DNA of 64,000 nt, taken from NCBI RefSeq assembly GCF_901709675.1, contig NC_051100.1:4588001-4652000 (forward strand), written 5' to 3'. The stretch comes from Syngnathus acus. Its lineage: Eukaryota > Chordata > Actinopteri > Syngnathiformes > Syngnathidae. Below the pieces are notes generated by a model that saw only the letters and a program-made list of their open reading frames with translations, made no database searches and was not told where the DNA came from. A program made the translations under genes and the position numbers. This document shows positions 39,905 through 54,440 of this stretch, in pieces; position 1 is the first letter of the stretch, and the number at the start of each line of letters is the position of its first letter.

Positions 39905-39987
39905 TTATTTTGCTAATCCACAGGTGGCCCGTCGCTAGCTTTAGCATCGAGTTGAACGAAGCAAAAAATACGTTTTTTTTTGTCGCA

Positions 39988-40011
39988 ATGCCTCAAACTA
40001 ACGTCACACTG
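39988..40011 (+). CDS. Candidate first coding exon (MPQTNVTL)
   Basis: An ATG at 39988 begins eight codons that end exactly at a consensus-like donor (CTG|gtgaga), downstream of the duplicated CCAAT/CRE unit. The arrangement looks like a promoter with a short first exon on the plus strand. I do not recognise the peptide, and I could not find a convincing second exon in the following 20 kb, so a lncRNA start, a retained promoter of a lost gene, or chance are all possible. Confidence 0.25.
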
Positions 40012-43000
40012 GTGAGAACATTTCAAACTGTTTAATTTACTCAGTTACGTATCTTGTATTGACTCTGCTTTGATAATTAATGCCATGCGGCGTGTGTACA
40101 GCCATGTTTGTGATAGGTCTTGAAACGTCCAATTATGTCTCATTTGTCCCTCAATGTACTTTAATGTTGTTTCCATTTAAGTTTATCCAAATTTACATTG
40201 TGTATGCAATGTGTTTGTATAAAAAGTGCTCCAGTTGTAGTAGATGAGGATGATCCATTATGGTTCACCAATAAGAAAATTTTCAATGGTAGCTTCCCAA
40301 GTGACTGTTTCTAAAAAGCCCAAAATGCAATTTCTCCCCGAGGAAAGAGGAACAAGTTAGTCAGCGAAATGTCCTCATGTACGGGACCCAAAAGAAAGGC
40401 ATCGAGCGAGCGGCCATGAATGACTCACGCCAGTGGCTCGATAAAAACACGCGTGGCCGCAGACCCAACTGGCTGTCGTCTCGCATTATTATTTGGGCCT
40501 TGCCCGGTCGCATCCACACACACTCACACACATGTGTGTTTGACCATGTCGTGATTCATAAATTGACATGTCGGCCGTTACTCAATGAATTTGTTTGAGC
40601 AATTGTAAGCGCAGGGCGTCTTTTAATCTATATTAGGAGATAAATAATAAGTCCTACATGCTTCTGATTTTCTTTCACTTTCCACGAACTATTTCTGGAG
40701 TTTTCTATGAAAACAGACTGATCATTTTTGTGTTGAATCGAAATAAGACATTTTTAAACATTTGCTTTTGCTTGACCACGGAGGAAGCAATAATGAAGTC
40801 AGTAGCTGACTATTTCTGATCAGGTGCCTCCCTCTAGTGGACAGAATAAAATAAAAGCTGCAGTGGTGTTTTGCGATGTAACCACAAGAGGGTGCGCTCA
40901 GCCATCTTTTTGCTCTCACTGCAGTTGGAAGCTGTGGCTTGTGTTGCGCTGTCGGCGCTGTCAGCACACATTAGTGATGACGTGCCATTCAAGTGATGTT
41001 CAGGTCAGTCATGAGCAGTGAAATGAACAACTGCCCTGCCTCCAGGCCGCAAAAACAAGTCAGCGTTGTTGCTCAGGGAGCACACTCACTAAACATGCCT
41101 TCGGCTTGATTTAATGTGCCAGATTTGTGAAAGTCAGGAGACATTTGGGCAGTACTATTTAGTCAGTCATGTCTTCAAGGTTTTAATATTACGACTTTAT
41201 TCTCCTTAAACTGGCTGTCATATATTCCAACTTTATTCTTTTCAAATTATGACCTCTTTCATTAGGGAAAAAACTCAACTCTGTTCGAATTTTTTTTTTT
41301 TTTTTAATAACTGTTGCAAAATACCATAGTGTTTGTTTACATAAGTAAGGTAGAATACTCTCTGCATTTTCCTATATTTTTTTCTCTGCCCTCCTAAATG
41401 ACCTGAAGTTTATTATTTAATTGGAGGCCAGCCATCCATCATCGCTCCTCTTCGAAGGCCTCCGCCTCTCACTCACCCCTTCATCCGCGTGGTATTTGGG
41501 GTCAAAACCACCATATCCCCGCTCGTTTGCCTTCCTCCTTTAATGGGGTGGTTGAGCGTACTGCCGACGGCGGTAAAAAGATAGCCGGGCCTTTTATACC
41601 TCCTGAATGGACATATTAGTGGCTAATGTCCTTAAAGAGGATTAGTGGATGGAAGAAAAGCGCCAAAGGGACGGCACGGCACGGCATGAAATAGGCAGGT
41701 GATAGCAGGAACGTCAGGGGAGCTTATGCTGCTTTGTGCGGCCTCCGGCTATGGGCTGGGGATTAGCCACCATTGTGAATTCTATCTCGGTCATTAAAAT
41801 ACACAGAAGGTGTATCAATATAGTCACGAATCTTAGCAGCAGATGAATATTTTGTTCGATATTGCACTAAGCAATAACCGAGTACAAAAGATGTCGAGGT
41901 TAAAAAGTGCAGCTCTAATGGCCGCGTGGTTAACTTGCGGCTCGAGGTCAAGAATCACAAACAAACCAAAAAAGTCAGCGTGTTTATTTGGTGTAACAGT
42001 TAATCTGCTTACTAGCCAAGTGCCGTCCGTCCAAAACAGACGTGGCTGGCAACCTTTGATGATGTCGAAATGGGAAAGCTGTTAATGATAAACAAGCATG
42101 CTTCTAAGTCTTTCAGACTTGTTTAGCCCCCTTTAAGCTATTTTTTTGGGGGGGGTTTGTTCATGCATAGACGACACACAGTCAGACCGGCTCAGCACAA
42201 AATCTGCTTGAACCGCCGCAGTGTGTCGGAAGGAAGTCAAGTGGAGGGCAAGCACCCGGTCCAGGTGACCTTTACTTGGAGACATGAAACCGAAAGGGAT
42301 CCGGACGAGAAAGCTTTCAACATTTTCAGAGGAGAAAAAAAAAAATCATAATTTGTTTAAACACCAAATCTTCCAGCGATTGTCACAAGTGTGTGTTTCT
42401 TCAAAGTCCATGCCGAGGTATCTCAGACGAAGCGAGCGGCACGGCGATATAAAAGGAGCCTTGTGTGCCACTTCACGCTCCATGGCCAATTGACTTCTTT
42501 TCCCCGTTTATCAAATGAAGCCTTTAGCTAAATCTGTCATAGCATTCAAAGCTGCGGGATTATCCTCGTGTTTCTGAAGGTGTTCCTTTACCGCTCGTTC
42601 AGGTGGTCCAATAACACCCTGTGCATTTTCAAAGTGCAACCTCTGTATCTTATGAAAACGCTCCCGCAGCCCGGAAGAAATCAACTATTATGTCCCGATT
42701 AAAATCAGATTAAACAGACGGGAAGCCAGTCAATCTGTACATTTTTCTTTTAGAGCAGGAAGTTCGAGTGGCTACATTTCGACGGGAATTGTGAATTGAA
42801 TTGCACTTAAAACCTTCTTTGTAAGACTAGAAGACTCCGTTACAGCATCTGCAGGTGTTCTTGTAGTGCGCGCTGCCACCACAAGAGGGCGCAACAATGC
42901 TTGTTGTAAGCGTTTTGCAACAAGCGCAGACTGGTTTGTTGGAGGTCAAAGCACTTGACTTCAATTCCTACACAACGAAAACAACTTTCTGAAACTTGCC

Positions 43001-46000
43001 TGGAATAAAATGTTCTGGGACTGGTCTTACAAATATATTTTCTAAAGCCAAGCTATAAATATCAGAGGAAACGCATTCCTTTGCATCTCACGCATAAGCG
43101 ACTCAGTGACGGCATCGGAACGATGCCATTCTGGACGAAACAGCCCGGACAAAAAGACCCTTGTGCAGGAACACGTGTTCTCGTGGACAGCAAAAAAAAA
43201 AAAAAACGTTTTGAAAGTGTATCTCTAAACAGAATGTGACCACCACCGACGACTGACATTGTGACTTTTTTGGATGGAGATAGTTGAAGAACCTTAAGAC
43301 TTGAAACGATTGTCCGGACCCCCTGTTACCGGCCTGAGGTTGAAAAGATGGGCACCTGTTGAAAACGACTAATAACGGGTTGTTCAGGTCTTTTTTTTTT
43401 GCCAAGGAGTTGACTGTATGTTTAGATGAAAGGCTTTAATTGGAAATGATAAGCTGCTGACAGACGATGTCCGTCAGTCTGTCCGCCAGTAGCGCAACAA
43501 TATCCACAGGGAGATTGGTAGATAGAAGCCGCTGTCAACGAAATTCTCCGCTTTGGCCTCGCTTCAGTTGTCCCGAACGTGCGGCGTGTCCTCTCCAAAC
43601 AAACAAGCATTCCTCAAGGTGAGGCTGAATCTCCGGTAGAGCAGAAATAAGATCAAATAGCGTTTCAACTTGATCGGGCACATCAAAAGACACCTGAATA
43701 TTTTTCATTCTTGGGGCCAGAAAAATGGAGGATGATACGAAAGACACACAATGGGTCGACAGTGTCTGCGCAGCGCTGTTGACACAAGTGGAAATTAACT
43801 TGCTTGACTCAGATATGGCAAAAAGAGGCTCTTGTTTTTTTTTTTTTTCTGGTTTTGGCTGAGGGCCCTATTATAGACATGGAAGGTTTCCTAGCACTCT
43901 TGGACAAAAAACTGTTAGCACAGCTTGAACCCAAACCCCAATTCATTGAATTCACTGAAAATTAACACACTGAAAAACACTTTTATGTTTTCATCTATGG
44001 TCCAAATGGGACTATTTTAGCAACTTTGAAAAAAAGAATTGAGACAGACCCCTCCCAATTTTTGCCCCCGTTTTTTATACACAAAATTCATTTGAAAAAG
44101 TGCTTATTTTTGTTATTAAAATGCTCAACCATCAGTGAGCCTGAAAATGATAAGCATAAAAAAAAACCCCGAATGAACTGCTGAAAATATATGCGGCCAA
44201 ACATGGAGCAATAATGCAATCATTTCAAGCGGCCATAAAAGAGCCCGAGCCTCACGTGGCTCCACCAGGACAGATGTCAAGAGATTCCAGCTTTTAACTG
44301 CGAGGCACTCACCGTCAGAGGGCCACCATTTAATTATGACACACAGGAAATTATCCCGGGAATGGGCCCCGGCCTTGATAAGAGACTCAAAGCCCCCTGG
44401 ATGACAGCTCTGGAAACCTGAGAACTTATCACCAAAGTGGGGGTTGGAGGCCCGTGACAGGGCGCCTGACAATCTGATTGGACTGTCATCCCGGGCTCAT
44501 AATTAATATATTTATCAAATTAATAACTGAAAGGAAAATCTCCCAAGCATCAGCGCTATTGTAAAAAGAGGTTTGGCAAAGGCCCGGAGGTGAACAGTGG
44601 GCAAATTCATGCGGCGGCCGCTTTCCCTTGTGGCTAATAACGCTGCTGTCAGTATAATACTCTCAAAGGTGGGGGGAGGGGGGGCTCTTTTGGAGGCCAT
44701 GACAGATAAATTGCCTTCCCTCCTGGACAGACTGAAACACAATTTAAAGGAAGAACAGAAATATGTAGCAGCGCGCTGACAAGCGCGGCCTCCAATGAAC
44801 GAATGAATGAATGGCGGCTATTGTTTCAAGCTAGCATCAAACGTCAACAACCGAGACATGGCGAGTCGTTTGCATCTTTTTAACTTTTCTCTCCACTTGT
44901 GACCTTTTGTTCAGATTCCCAGCGGAGCGCGTTTCACTTCTGACCCGGGGACGGCGGTGGCCCTTTCCTCGCCTCGGCAGGTGGAAGACCGCCGTGGCGG
45001 TGAGGATACTTTTATCAGGCATTCCTCGAGTACAAAACAGGAAGGAGGAGAAGCCCGATTGTAAAGGTAACACAATCATCCGCTCAAGTAGTCGCAGGAG
45101 TATCGCTTTCTTTAAGCCGCGCCGAGCACGGCACAAAATTAAGATGCCACATTTTTTACCTTGTCTTGGATGCTGTTTAGTTTTTTTTTTTTTGGCCATC
45201 CCGCCACTTGCTATTATCGCCAAAGCCAAGTGCTTGAACATGAAAGCAAAGAAAATAAACAGGGATGAATGTTTTGTTGAGTTGGCTAAAGGTCAACCCC
45301 CCCTCTCCTTGAAATTGGGGGGGCCATTGAGAAGTTGCTTCCTCCTTACCTGGAATCCAACCCTGTGGGCCAGACATGACCTTTGACTCTTGTACTTGAC
45401 CCCCTCCCCTGGTCTTTGGGGAGGTCGGGACATGTTCAAACTGTGTTGTGTATCCCCGCTTGACCGCTTTCAAATTGAGATCTGAACGGATCGCCGCTGA
45501 AAAAGTGAACTCGAAACTAACTCTTTTAATTTCTGTATTGTTTCTTGTAATACAGAAAACATACTGCTTGTTTGTTAAAAAAAATACTATAAAATAATAA
45601 TTAAAAAATAATAAAAATAAATAACTATAAAAAACTAATAATAATAAAATTATTGCATATTAAATCTCAATCGCAATATTGAGTTAGAAAAAATGCAATT
45701 AGATAATTTTCAAAATCATTCAGCCTTAGTCTGCCCGGTGTGTCGGATGACAATGACTTTTTGTTTTGCACTCCGCTCGCTCTCCGCACCGACTGCCGCT
45801 GTGTAAGTGAGTGGGCAGCACAGGTGCACATTGGCGCAAAGTTACACAGAGCACCCCCCCGTCCCCCATCCCATCTCATGTGTGCTTTGTGTCCCCCCCC
45901 CCCCCCATCCATGTTACACAGGGGCAAAGCATATTTGTGTTTCCAGATCTTTTAAGATCTGCCCACCTGCCCTTGTCGCAAACAAGCCTTCCGCTTTCCA

Positions 46001-47177
46001 CTTTGCAGGTGGAAAGGCGCTTGAAGAGATAGCGTGAGGGTAAGTAGGGGTGAGGGCTCCCCTCCCTCTCATTTCCCCTCAACTATAGGCCCCCCACCCC
46101 CCACCGACCGAAGCGTTTTGCCTCTGTGAGCGCACACAAGGTGTCCATTCATGCCGCACGGCCTTGCAACCGCGCCGCTCCGGCCGCCGTCTCCAGCTGA
46201 GGCAATTCAACTCGAGCTCGGGAGCGCGGACCTTTAATCTAACAGAATGTAGCAGGCACCTGAACTACTTAACCGCTGTGCTTGTTCGAGTGGGGGGGTG
46301 GAGGGGGGCAGCGAGGCTAAGGTAACTGACGTGTAACAAAAAGCCCCGAACTTTATCCCCGGCCAGGATGAGGACATTTCCTTTCTGTTGTTCCCCACAA
46401 AGAGCAGCAGGCACAAATGAGCCGCTATCTGTGTCACTGGGAAGTGGAGAGCAATTTGTTTCTATTAAACAGGACCGTCCTCATCTTCCTCGACTGACCC
46501 CCCAACTCTGCGCCCGCATGGCTTCAGAGGGCCTTTGTGCTGCCGCTTGGCGGCTTCGGCTTGAGCTCGTCTGCTCGTCCTCACCGAAGGCGTGCTAATA
46601 TGAGCCGCTTCCCAGACGCGTTTACACACATTGGAAAGTCGAGATTGGATGAGCAAATTACGGCTGCATCTGCTCTTACGTAAGCATCCAGTACTTTCTT
46701 TTCTGAGGCAGTGAGATTTTTCTCAAGTCCAGCAGAGGGCAGAAATACAACATTGATCCTTTTTCAACCTGCTGGACATGGTGGTCATTTTACTTCCATT
46801 ACAATCCAACAAGTAAATTTTTTAAATATGTCACCTATCTTATACAATTGCTAAAATAGTTTCATAAGTAGTTGTCTGCTATTTGATTCATGTACTTAAT
46901 TTAAAAAAATATCAACAAATGAATTCATGCAAACGTTACAAAAATAAATTCCGTTGTGAAGTTCTCACGTAATACTGTTTCAATATTAGTCCGAATTCCA
47001 ATGATATGTCTTTCCATATAACATTGTAAAAAATAATAATATAGTACAAATTTGTATTTTTTATTTTGCATAGTTTATCAAATATTAATGCTGCAGTGAA
47101 AAGCAATTTTGTGCAATTTTCCAAGTACTGTACTATGATGAAAAATGTATGTATGTAAAAATGTATATTGTGTACTT

Positions 47178-47178
<1 letters not shown>
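40012..47178. other. Gene desert, first part
   Basis: No gene is recognised on either strand. The DNA alternates AT-rich stretches (41180-41420, 45530-45720) with GC-richer blocks (41440-41760, 44220-44480, 44900-45080, 46020-46300). Open frames such as 44907-45386 (159 codons) carry no domains. C-runs near 45893-45906 create several spurious overlapping frames. Confidence 0.5.
45944..45961. repeat. Short perfect inverted repeat
   Basis: CAGATCTT-TT-AAGATCTG has eight-base arms and a two-base spacer. It is isolated, with no recognisable element around it. Confidence 0.7.

Positions 47179-47216
<38 letters not shown>
47179..47216. repeat. (AC)19 microsatellite
   Basis: Perfect AC dinucleotide repeat of 38 bases in AT-rich DNA. 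Confidence 0.95.
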
Positions 47217-47217
<1 letters not shown>

Positions 47218-49499
47218 AAACTCTTTTGCCCTCCTTGACTCCATGACTAAATTAGTATTTGGACACATATGGCTCAATTCATTTACCTAATGAGCGCTCC
47301 TAAATGGTTCAAGGCAAAGCAGCCTTGCTTTTCCTCTTCATCAGTCCTTCCAGTTCTACACATTTTTCTCTCTTGTCCTATTTTGATTTGGGCTACCCCT
47401 TCCCTTTCTTTGTATTGATGTCCTGGGACCCCATCTGGCTCCTTCGGAGGCGTGAAATGCACAATAATTATTAGTAATCATCACACACCATCAGAAACGG
47501 ATCCTAGTGCTGTAATTACATGATAAATGTCTGCCTAACACATGCCCTCTATTTAGCAGCCCCCCGGAGACCGCAGATAATAGACAGCTAACAGGGATCC
47601 ACAGAAAAGGCCTTTCAGCGCTGCCCGGGCCCCATTGTCTGCACGCCAATACACCCTCGCACGCCGTTTGCCAACAACAGAGACCCCAATCAATCCCCCT
47701 TTGCGGCCCCACCCTCGTTCCCTCACTAGTCTGCTGACCCACCCTCCCTCCCTCCCCCCCTACACACACATACACACGACCACACAAAAATCCCGGGGTC
47801 ACTACTAAACAGCGGGTGAGTCAATCACTGGCGCTAATGGCTAGCGAGCACAAAAGGGGAGGGCTAGTGCCGCTATTTATCGGGTTAGGGTAACTTGGAA
47901 AAAACAAATGCTGTGCCTTGTGATACGATAATTGATGCAATTATTACAATTTTGATTTTTTTTTTCCCCCTCCTATTGCGGCATTCCCGGCTTGTCGGAA
48001 AGCCAAGATTGCTCATGCTTTTACACTTATTTTAACATTATGGTGGCAAGCTTTGGCCATTGAAAGGAGAATGGCGAGGATGAGCTGTGTGGAAAATGGA
48101 CGGGTGCCATCAGAAAGCAAAGCGGGTGTCAGGAAAGTGTAACGGAGGTTATATTAGTCCAGCAAAATATAAAACATAGAATATAATGTAATTCATTCTA
48201 ATTCAGTGGTTTTGTAGTTGTGTAGAAATTAAGTTGGTGCATCACGCGCGACTTATGCAAAAAAAAAAAAGAAAAAAAAGCGGAATCATATTGGCGAACA
48301 ACAGGGGACATTTGCCTCAAGTTTGCCTGCCAGGCTGGAAACAACAGTGGACGTGTTTATACATTAACCAGACGCCGACTCCAGGGTGGCGGCAGTTAAA
48401 CAAATTCCTGGTTGACTTTATTGCGCCTTGTCAAAATATTAACAGCAAGTGCCCTGGATTTGGTTGGACTGTTGTTGCTGTTTGATTTCTCCCACTACAA
48501 TATTTCTCATAAAATGATTGACTCATTTTTTGGAGGTGCTCGTAGTACATGTTTGCTTCAAGTGACCTTCATTTAATGGACGCAGATACTAAAAAAAAAA
48601 AAAAAAAAGGTGGCTCTTTTTAAAAAATAAATTCAGCCATCTATTTGGAAACTATTCAAATTATATTATCTTCTGCACTAGAAAAAAAAAACATATCGGC
48701 CTATCCGTAATTATTGAGAGTGTTACAAGTAAACCGTTGCTCGCCGTCAGCACCGTGCCAAGACCGAGCGAGCGCATTACAATCGCCAACTCGAAAGCAG
48801 CCGAGGGATGAAAAGCTTTGCGCTCTCAAACAGGGTCTTGACAATAACAAACATATCAACTAATTGATACGGCTAGGCGGCCGCTCATTTAATGAATCGC
48901 AAATAGCCGCCCCGGCACGAAGCGGTGTGACTGACAGAGTCCGAGCATTCCGCCCGTCGGAGGCTGCCCCGGCGACTGCGCTCGGATGCGGACGCTCCCG
49001 ATGAATGACGGAATGCCTCCTGATTGTTTGAAGGAGGCCGCACGGAGGCCACGCGCCATCCTTGCGCTTGGCGTCAGGCGGCCAAGTGACTCGCCGATAA
49101 TGAAGACTTGATCAAAGAGGCGCAGCATTCCAGCGAGCCTGACGGGGCAACCAGACAGAAAGACACGAAGAGGAGCTTGGATGGATAATAAAGCGGGATT
49201 CACTCCAGCCTGCATAGTAATACTGGCATTAGGATTTTTAGGGGGGGTGTGCTAAGCATATTTTCACCGCTGAAAGAAAAACGGAATGTAAAGAAAGCAG
49301 CTCAGCGGATATGTTGAATAGTTTGAACAACACAATCGGCATGCACCGCGCAAGACTGCGTTCTGGACTGTAGATAATTTAGTATGATTTTTTAAAAAGT
49401 ATTTATTTATCGTTATTTTGAATTTTTCATCACATAGGTTGAATTCAACATGAACATATGCGATCTCATTCCGCTGCCGCACTTGCCGCGGTTCGCCTC

Positions 49500-49760
49500 G
49501 TTATTTATCTTAATGCATATCACAGCCAGCCCCTCAACTGATCTGTAATTTGTAACTAATAACTGCTGTGGGCGGAGTGATCATAGCTTTTCATTTGCGC
49601 CGGCAGCTTTTTACTACGGCTCCCCTGGCTAAAGGGCCCTTGCCGTAATTGTGAGCCATTATGAATATAGGATGTTAAAAGTATGACAGGGGGAGTTTGG
49701 GTGGGGGAGGGGCGATGATTGAGCAATTAAACTTTGGCAACTTAATTACCTCTCCGCAAC
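49500..49760. promoter_or_regulatory. Putative conserved non-coding block
   Basis: Repeat-free DNA includes TTATTTATCTTAATGCATATC, TGTAATTTGTAACTAATAACTG, CCGTAATTGTGAGCC and GCAATTAAACTTTGG. The ATGCATAT string resembles a POU-type octamer. No coding frame is present. Conservation is untested. Confidence 0.28.
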
Positions 49761-52700
49761 AATCCGACGATGAGGCGTTAAGCCCGCTGAACAGTATCAA
49801 ACATCGAAGTGAACGAGGAGGGACGAGCTATACCGATACCGAGCATCGATACTTTTAGTAGAATAGATATCGACCCGGTAGCTACACTTAACCATACAAC
49901 AACACGATCAAATTTCAAATTTTGACTTGCACTCAAATCAGTCTCCCGAAGGCAGCGCCTCTAAATGTAAAAAAAAAAAAAAGCGGCAAACAGATGTTGT
50001 ACAGAGTAAAACAAAAACAACGGCATAAAAAAACCCCGCCTGCCTCCATTCGTCAGCCCAAGTAGGAATCGCACTATGCAAGCGCCTCATTAAGTGGCAT
50101 TAAAACTGTGAAGGCTCATAATTAGCGAATAAATCCCCTCCCGTCTGAATGAATTCATTTGCGTTCCATAATTCTTCGCCACACAGACGAGCGCTGGCGC
50201 TGAATGAGTCTTTTGTGCGCCACTGTGGGAAAGCTTTTGTGAAATTACACCGCTGCATAATGACGCTAAGCATAGATTAGCATTTCAAGATGGAGCAGCA
50301 TATCGCCGTGTTTTCCTCCGGCTAGCCGTGTGTACGTGTGATTTAAGCAGTATCGTTAAAGCACTATACTTTCTCGTTCTCTAGGCGTCGTTCGCTCAAT
50401 TTCACACATTCGTTTGGCGGCCGGCTCGCCTCTCCCGTGTGCGATACTCTCTCGCGTTATGTGACCAAATAATCTACGCGGGCATTGTAAAAGCCTAATA
50501 GGAGGCATACGACAGCGATATGAAATCCAAGTTGCTATTCATCGGCGGCGAGTAGCAGGTGTGTGTTTGATTATGCAGTGAGGCAAACAAAGTCCAGTGT
50601 GGTGGTCTTAACGTGGGGGGCTTGACCCCCCGATGAAAGCGGACAAAGAGAGCGATCGAGAGGCAGCGCCCGCTCCCTGTCCACTTAGCACCCAGCGACA
50701 ACCTTTGCCAATTAGGACCTGTTTGTTTGATGTGACAATTAACATCGGGATGCTTGCTCATTAATCGCAGTTGCGCGTTCACTATCAAGGCGGCCCCTTG
50801 TTTATCATCGGGCCTCGGTCTTCACTGAATTTGTCACTATGACGTAAGCGTTTGTTTTGAATGGTTCTTTCAAGAAAGCGTACGAGAAGCTGTTAGCTTT
50901 TTATTGCTAGCGCACGAGTAAACGTAGTGCAATGCCGCTGTGAAGCAAGCTCGGGTTGAATGAATGAAAACCAAATTGACATTGCAATGAAGAATAGAAT
51001 TTTTAAATTGAAAAGCCTAAAGTTGGAAAAGAAGCTTCATTTCACGTAGTATAAGTTAGACTATATTAAATTCAATTCAAAAAAATACTTGTTCAATGGA
51101 TAGTTTGTGTAAAATGTTCCCACAATTTTCGTTTTCTTTTGAACGCTAGTTTTAAATGGCCCAAGGCAGTATGTCATCATTCTGCAGAACTGCTTTGCAT
51201 AAAGAACATGTAAAGATAAAACCAGCCGATAATCAATTATTGTCCGTCAATCATTAGCCAGCTTCTTTTGGGTGTGTAAAACTTTCAAACAAATTCTGTT
51301 TTTCCATGCAAATCAGTTTCTTCTTCTTTGATAGTGAGACAGTCACATGAGCAAAAATACACTATGGACTTTTTTCCCCTTCCCTTTTGGAGTAAATAGC
51401 GTACAAAAAATCTAATGCAGATGTTTAACAGCCACTCAACCAACCACAGTAAAGCGGAGCCACAAATTGGGCTGGAATAAAATGTAAATTTCACTGCAGT
51501 TCGACAATTTATGAACCTTTTGTGTTAAGCGTGGTTAAAAAACAACAACTAAAGTGGGAGGGGATGTATGCTGAAGTCATGGCCACTAGGTGGCGCCCCA
51601 TCTCTTCCCCAAGCCCACCAGGTCCTTCTTGATCCCTCACCCACTGACTTGCTTCTAAAATAGACTCATCAAGCATTACAAAGACCAGCGACACTATGTC
51701 TATTTTGTTTTTAACACCCTGATACTAACAGCGATATTTTAGCTTTCCTGCCAATGCAAAAAAATAAATAAAAGAAAACTTGAGTGTGAGGCGCTCAGCA
51801 CTTCCCCCCCCTCCATCTCAATAAGTCATAATAATGTGTTCTGAAGAGAGTAAAGCGGCGGAGGTTGATGAAGAGCGATTCGGCCGATGAATGCTACGGC
51901 GGCGGCGGCGCTGCTGCTGCTGCAGAGGGCCTATAGTCTCAAGCGGGGCCCAAGGCAGCAGCTGGAAGCGTAATTACAGCCCGCTGATTTATACATCATT
52001 AAAGCCTCCATATAAGTCAGCCCATTTGAAAAGAGCAGTTAAGCTACTTGTACTTTTCAGCCGCAAAAAAACAGCGGCGATTCCCTTCCCAAATGAATGT
52101 ATGCCGTTCGCTGGCAAGCATATGGTATATTTCTCACCTATTAATAATTCAGGTGGAATGAGCAAAAATTAGTTGGCTCGGTTACCGCCGCGTTTGTCGC
52201 ACATTAATTTGCCCGACGTGTTGTAAATGGGACTATTAGGCTGAAAACAAAGCAGAGTGAACGAGCGCGCTTTGCCGTACTTAGCGAAAGAGAGGGCCTC
52301 ATTCGTACACCTGTCATTTTTAAACAAGGCTCCATTATGGTTTTTGCCCAGAGAGGATATCACACCTCTCATTGCGCCTTCTGCGGGGGGAAAAAAAGCA
52401 CTCGCCTCCAAATTGTTTCAGCCCAGAACCCCGATATTTGCTTTTTCCCTCTCCGCCGTGTCAAATGGCCGCGTTTCATTCAGCGATCGAAAAGCAAAGA
52501 AGCAAATAATTAGCGGTTCCTCCCGCAAAGCCTCAGCGCTTTACATCGCCCGCTCTTTTATTCCACACAATGACTCCCCCGGTCGTAACGAAGCTTTGAT
52601 TGAAATCGAATGTAGCCCTCGTTATTCGGGGCGAGCCGTAGGATACAAAAGTGGACAGGTGTTCTTTTCCATGCGTGGCGGCCAACGCGGCCCTCGACGC

Positions 52701-54239
52701 GTTACAGCCGTGCCGATTTTTCCCCCGACGCGCACACGCATTCAGCGTCAACACAGAAGGAGTCGGTCAATGAGGCCGGGCGCATTGTTGCTTTAACCTT
52801 CTGCGCCGGTTATCCCTCTCACAGCGCCGAGCCTTGGCAGCTAACTCTATTGGCTTTTTGTCACTGAGCCTTGGCTTGTGCTGAGGGTGGGGAGCGGGGG
52901 TCTTCGAGAATAGGGGAGAACAAGCAAGAAAGAAAGTCTCTTTCACATTATTTCTCATGTGAAGTGGGAGTGAGTCAGGGGCCAGAAGAGGTCTATCGTC
53001 CCCCCCCCTCCTCGCGGTCGTTATGCTTGGCAAATCATTATAGGACGTGAAGAGGAGGCACACGACGCGGCACCCTCAAATTCCACTCGGTGAGCCGACC
53101 GCCTGAGCCTTCTGTTTCTTAAGCAAGGGCTCAATAGCAAGTCAATGACCTGACCTCCCACATCCCTCGTGCCAAGTCGCCATATTTTGGCCTGACGAAG
53201 CTGCTTGATGCTGATATCGGGTGAAGAGATGCAGCAGTGGACCTCCTGCTCCAATTCTCTGAATAATGGTTTCCACCGGATGACCTTTGACAGGCTGGAG
53301 TTAGTTATTTGACAGGTGCAACTTTGATACAGCAGGGAAAAGATGAACTATTTTCCTTGCCCTGGCTCGGCTTTGCTGTCACAGTAGGGATGAAATGACA
53401 TTTAAGACGAGAACATCCGTGACCCACGTGAATATTTGGAGATTCCAAACAAATGTAAAAAAAAAAAAAAATCTGAAAACCGTCAAAAATATTTTTGCCC
53501 GCACTGGCAATTGCAACTATTTTCCATTTCGGAAAAACGTCCAGCATGACATCACGGAAACCCATCAGCAATGTTTCATTCTGTATCTTCCGTGTAGACA
53601 TTTGGAAGAGACGTTTGTGTCACTCTGACAGTTTTTGTGATCTATTTTGTCTTTAACGTAGCCATTAGTGTGCGGGATGAAACCAGTCAAAAGGAGGTCA
53701 CCCCTTAAATGCTTTGCTGTCGTAAATAAACGTGAGGCCGCTCGGTGGGCGGCTACATTTACAAATAAGGGCCCCGTCTCAGCAGCTCTTCCGCCACACT
53801 ATCACTTCCTCCTTTTGCTTTGAATGTCAGCACTCAGCGGGAGGATTTAATGTTGCTTTTAACCCTCAGCGCCTTCTAATTACCTTGACATTTACCCTGC
53901 ATTCAATCAAGTTTTTAACAGCAGATTTATCGCGGTGACTTTTTTTTGCGTCACGCAAAGCAGCGGTGATTACGCGGTTGTTTAATACGCGGCCGATACC
54001 CGTAATGTGTCTTCGGAGCGAGTGACACGGGGAAAGGACAGAAATACTATTAGATGAAGTATCCGATGACTTGGGATATGAGGAGCGGAGCGGGCTAGTG
54101 AGTGCCTCTCCCTTCTTTTATTGCCCAGGTTATTATCACAACTGCCAGGGAATTGTCGAGACGGGGAGATAGGAGTGGCAACGATCCATCCGGGACTCGT
54201 TCATCACATGGCAGCGCTGTCGCCACCGCCGCCGCTCCC

Positions 54240-54440
54240 CGAATAGAAATTTACATCTGCATCTGAATTAGTAACATTATTCGCCAATTTGGCTCAGAGT
54301 GAACATTGTTCCATTGAAGGTGGAATGAAATGACAAAATGAGTGCGTCTTTAATTTCCACATTATAAATCAGGGAATATCAGTCACCTGCTTGTACCTTA
54401 AGGGCGATCACATTATCCTAAGCGACATTTTATCCCGGGC
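54240..54440. promoter_or_regulatory. Putative conserved non-coding block
   Basis: Contains CTGAATTAGTAACATTATTCG, a GAACATTGTTCC inverted repeat (54301-54312) of SOX-like or nuclear-receptor-like form, CTTTAATTTCC and CATTATAAATC, in unique sequence. Function is inferred from composition only. Confidence 0.28.

Noticed and set aside
52257-52796. 179-codon open frame in the desert
   Set aside because: No domain. The composition follows the GC-rich local DNA and it spans enhancer-like sequence.
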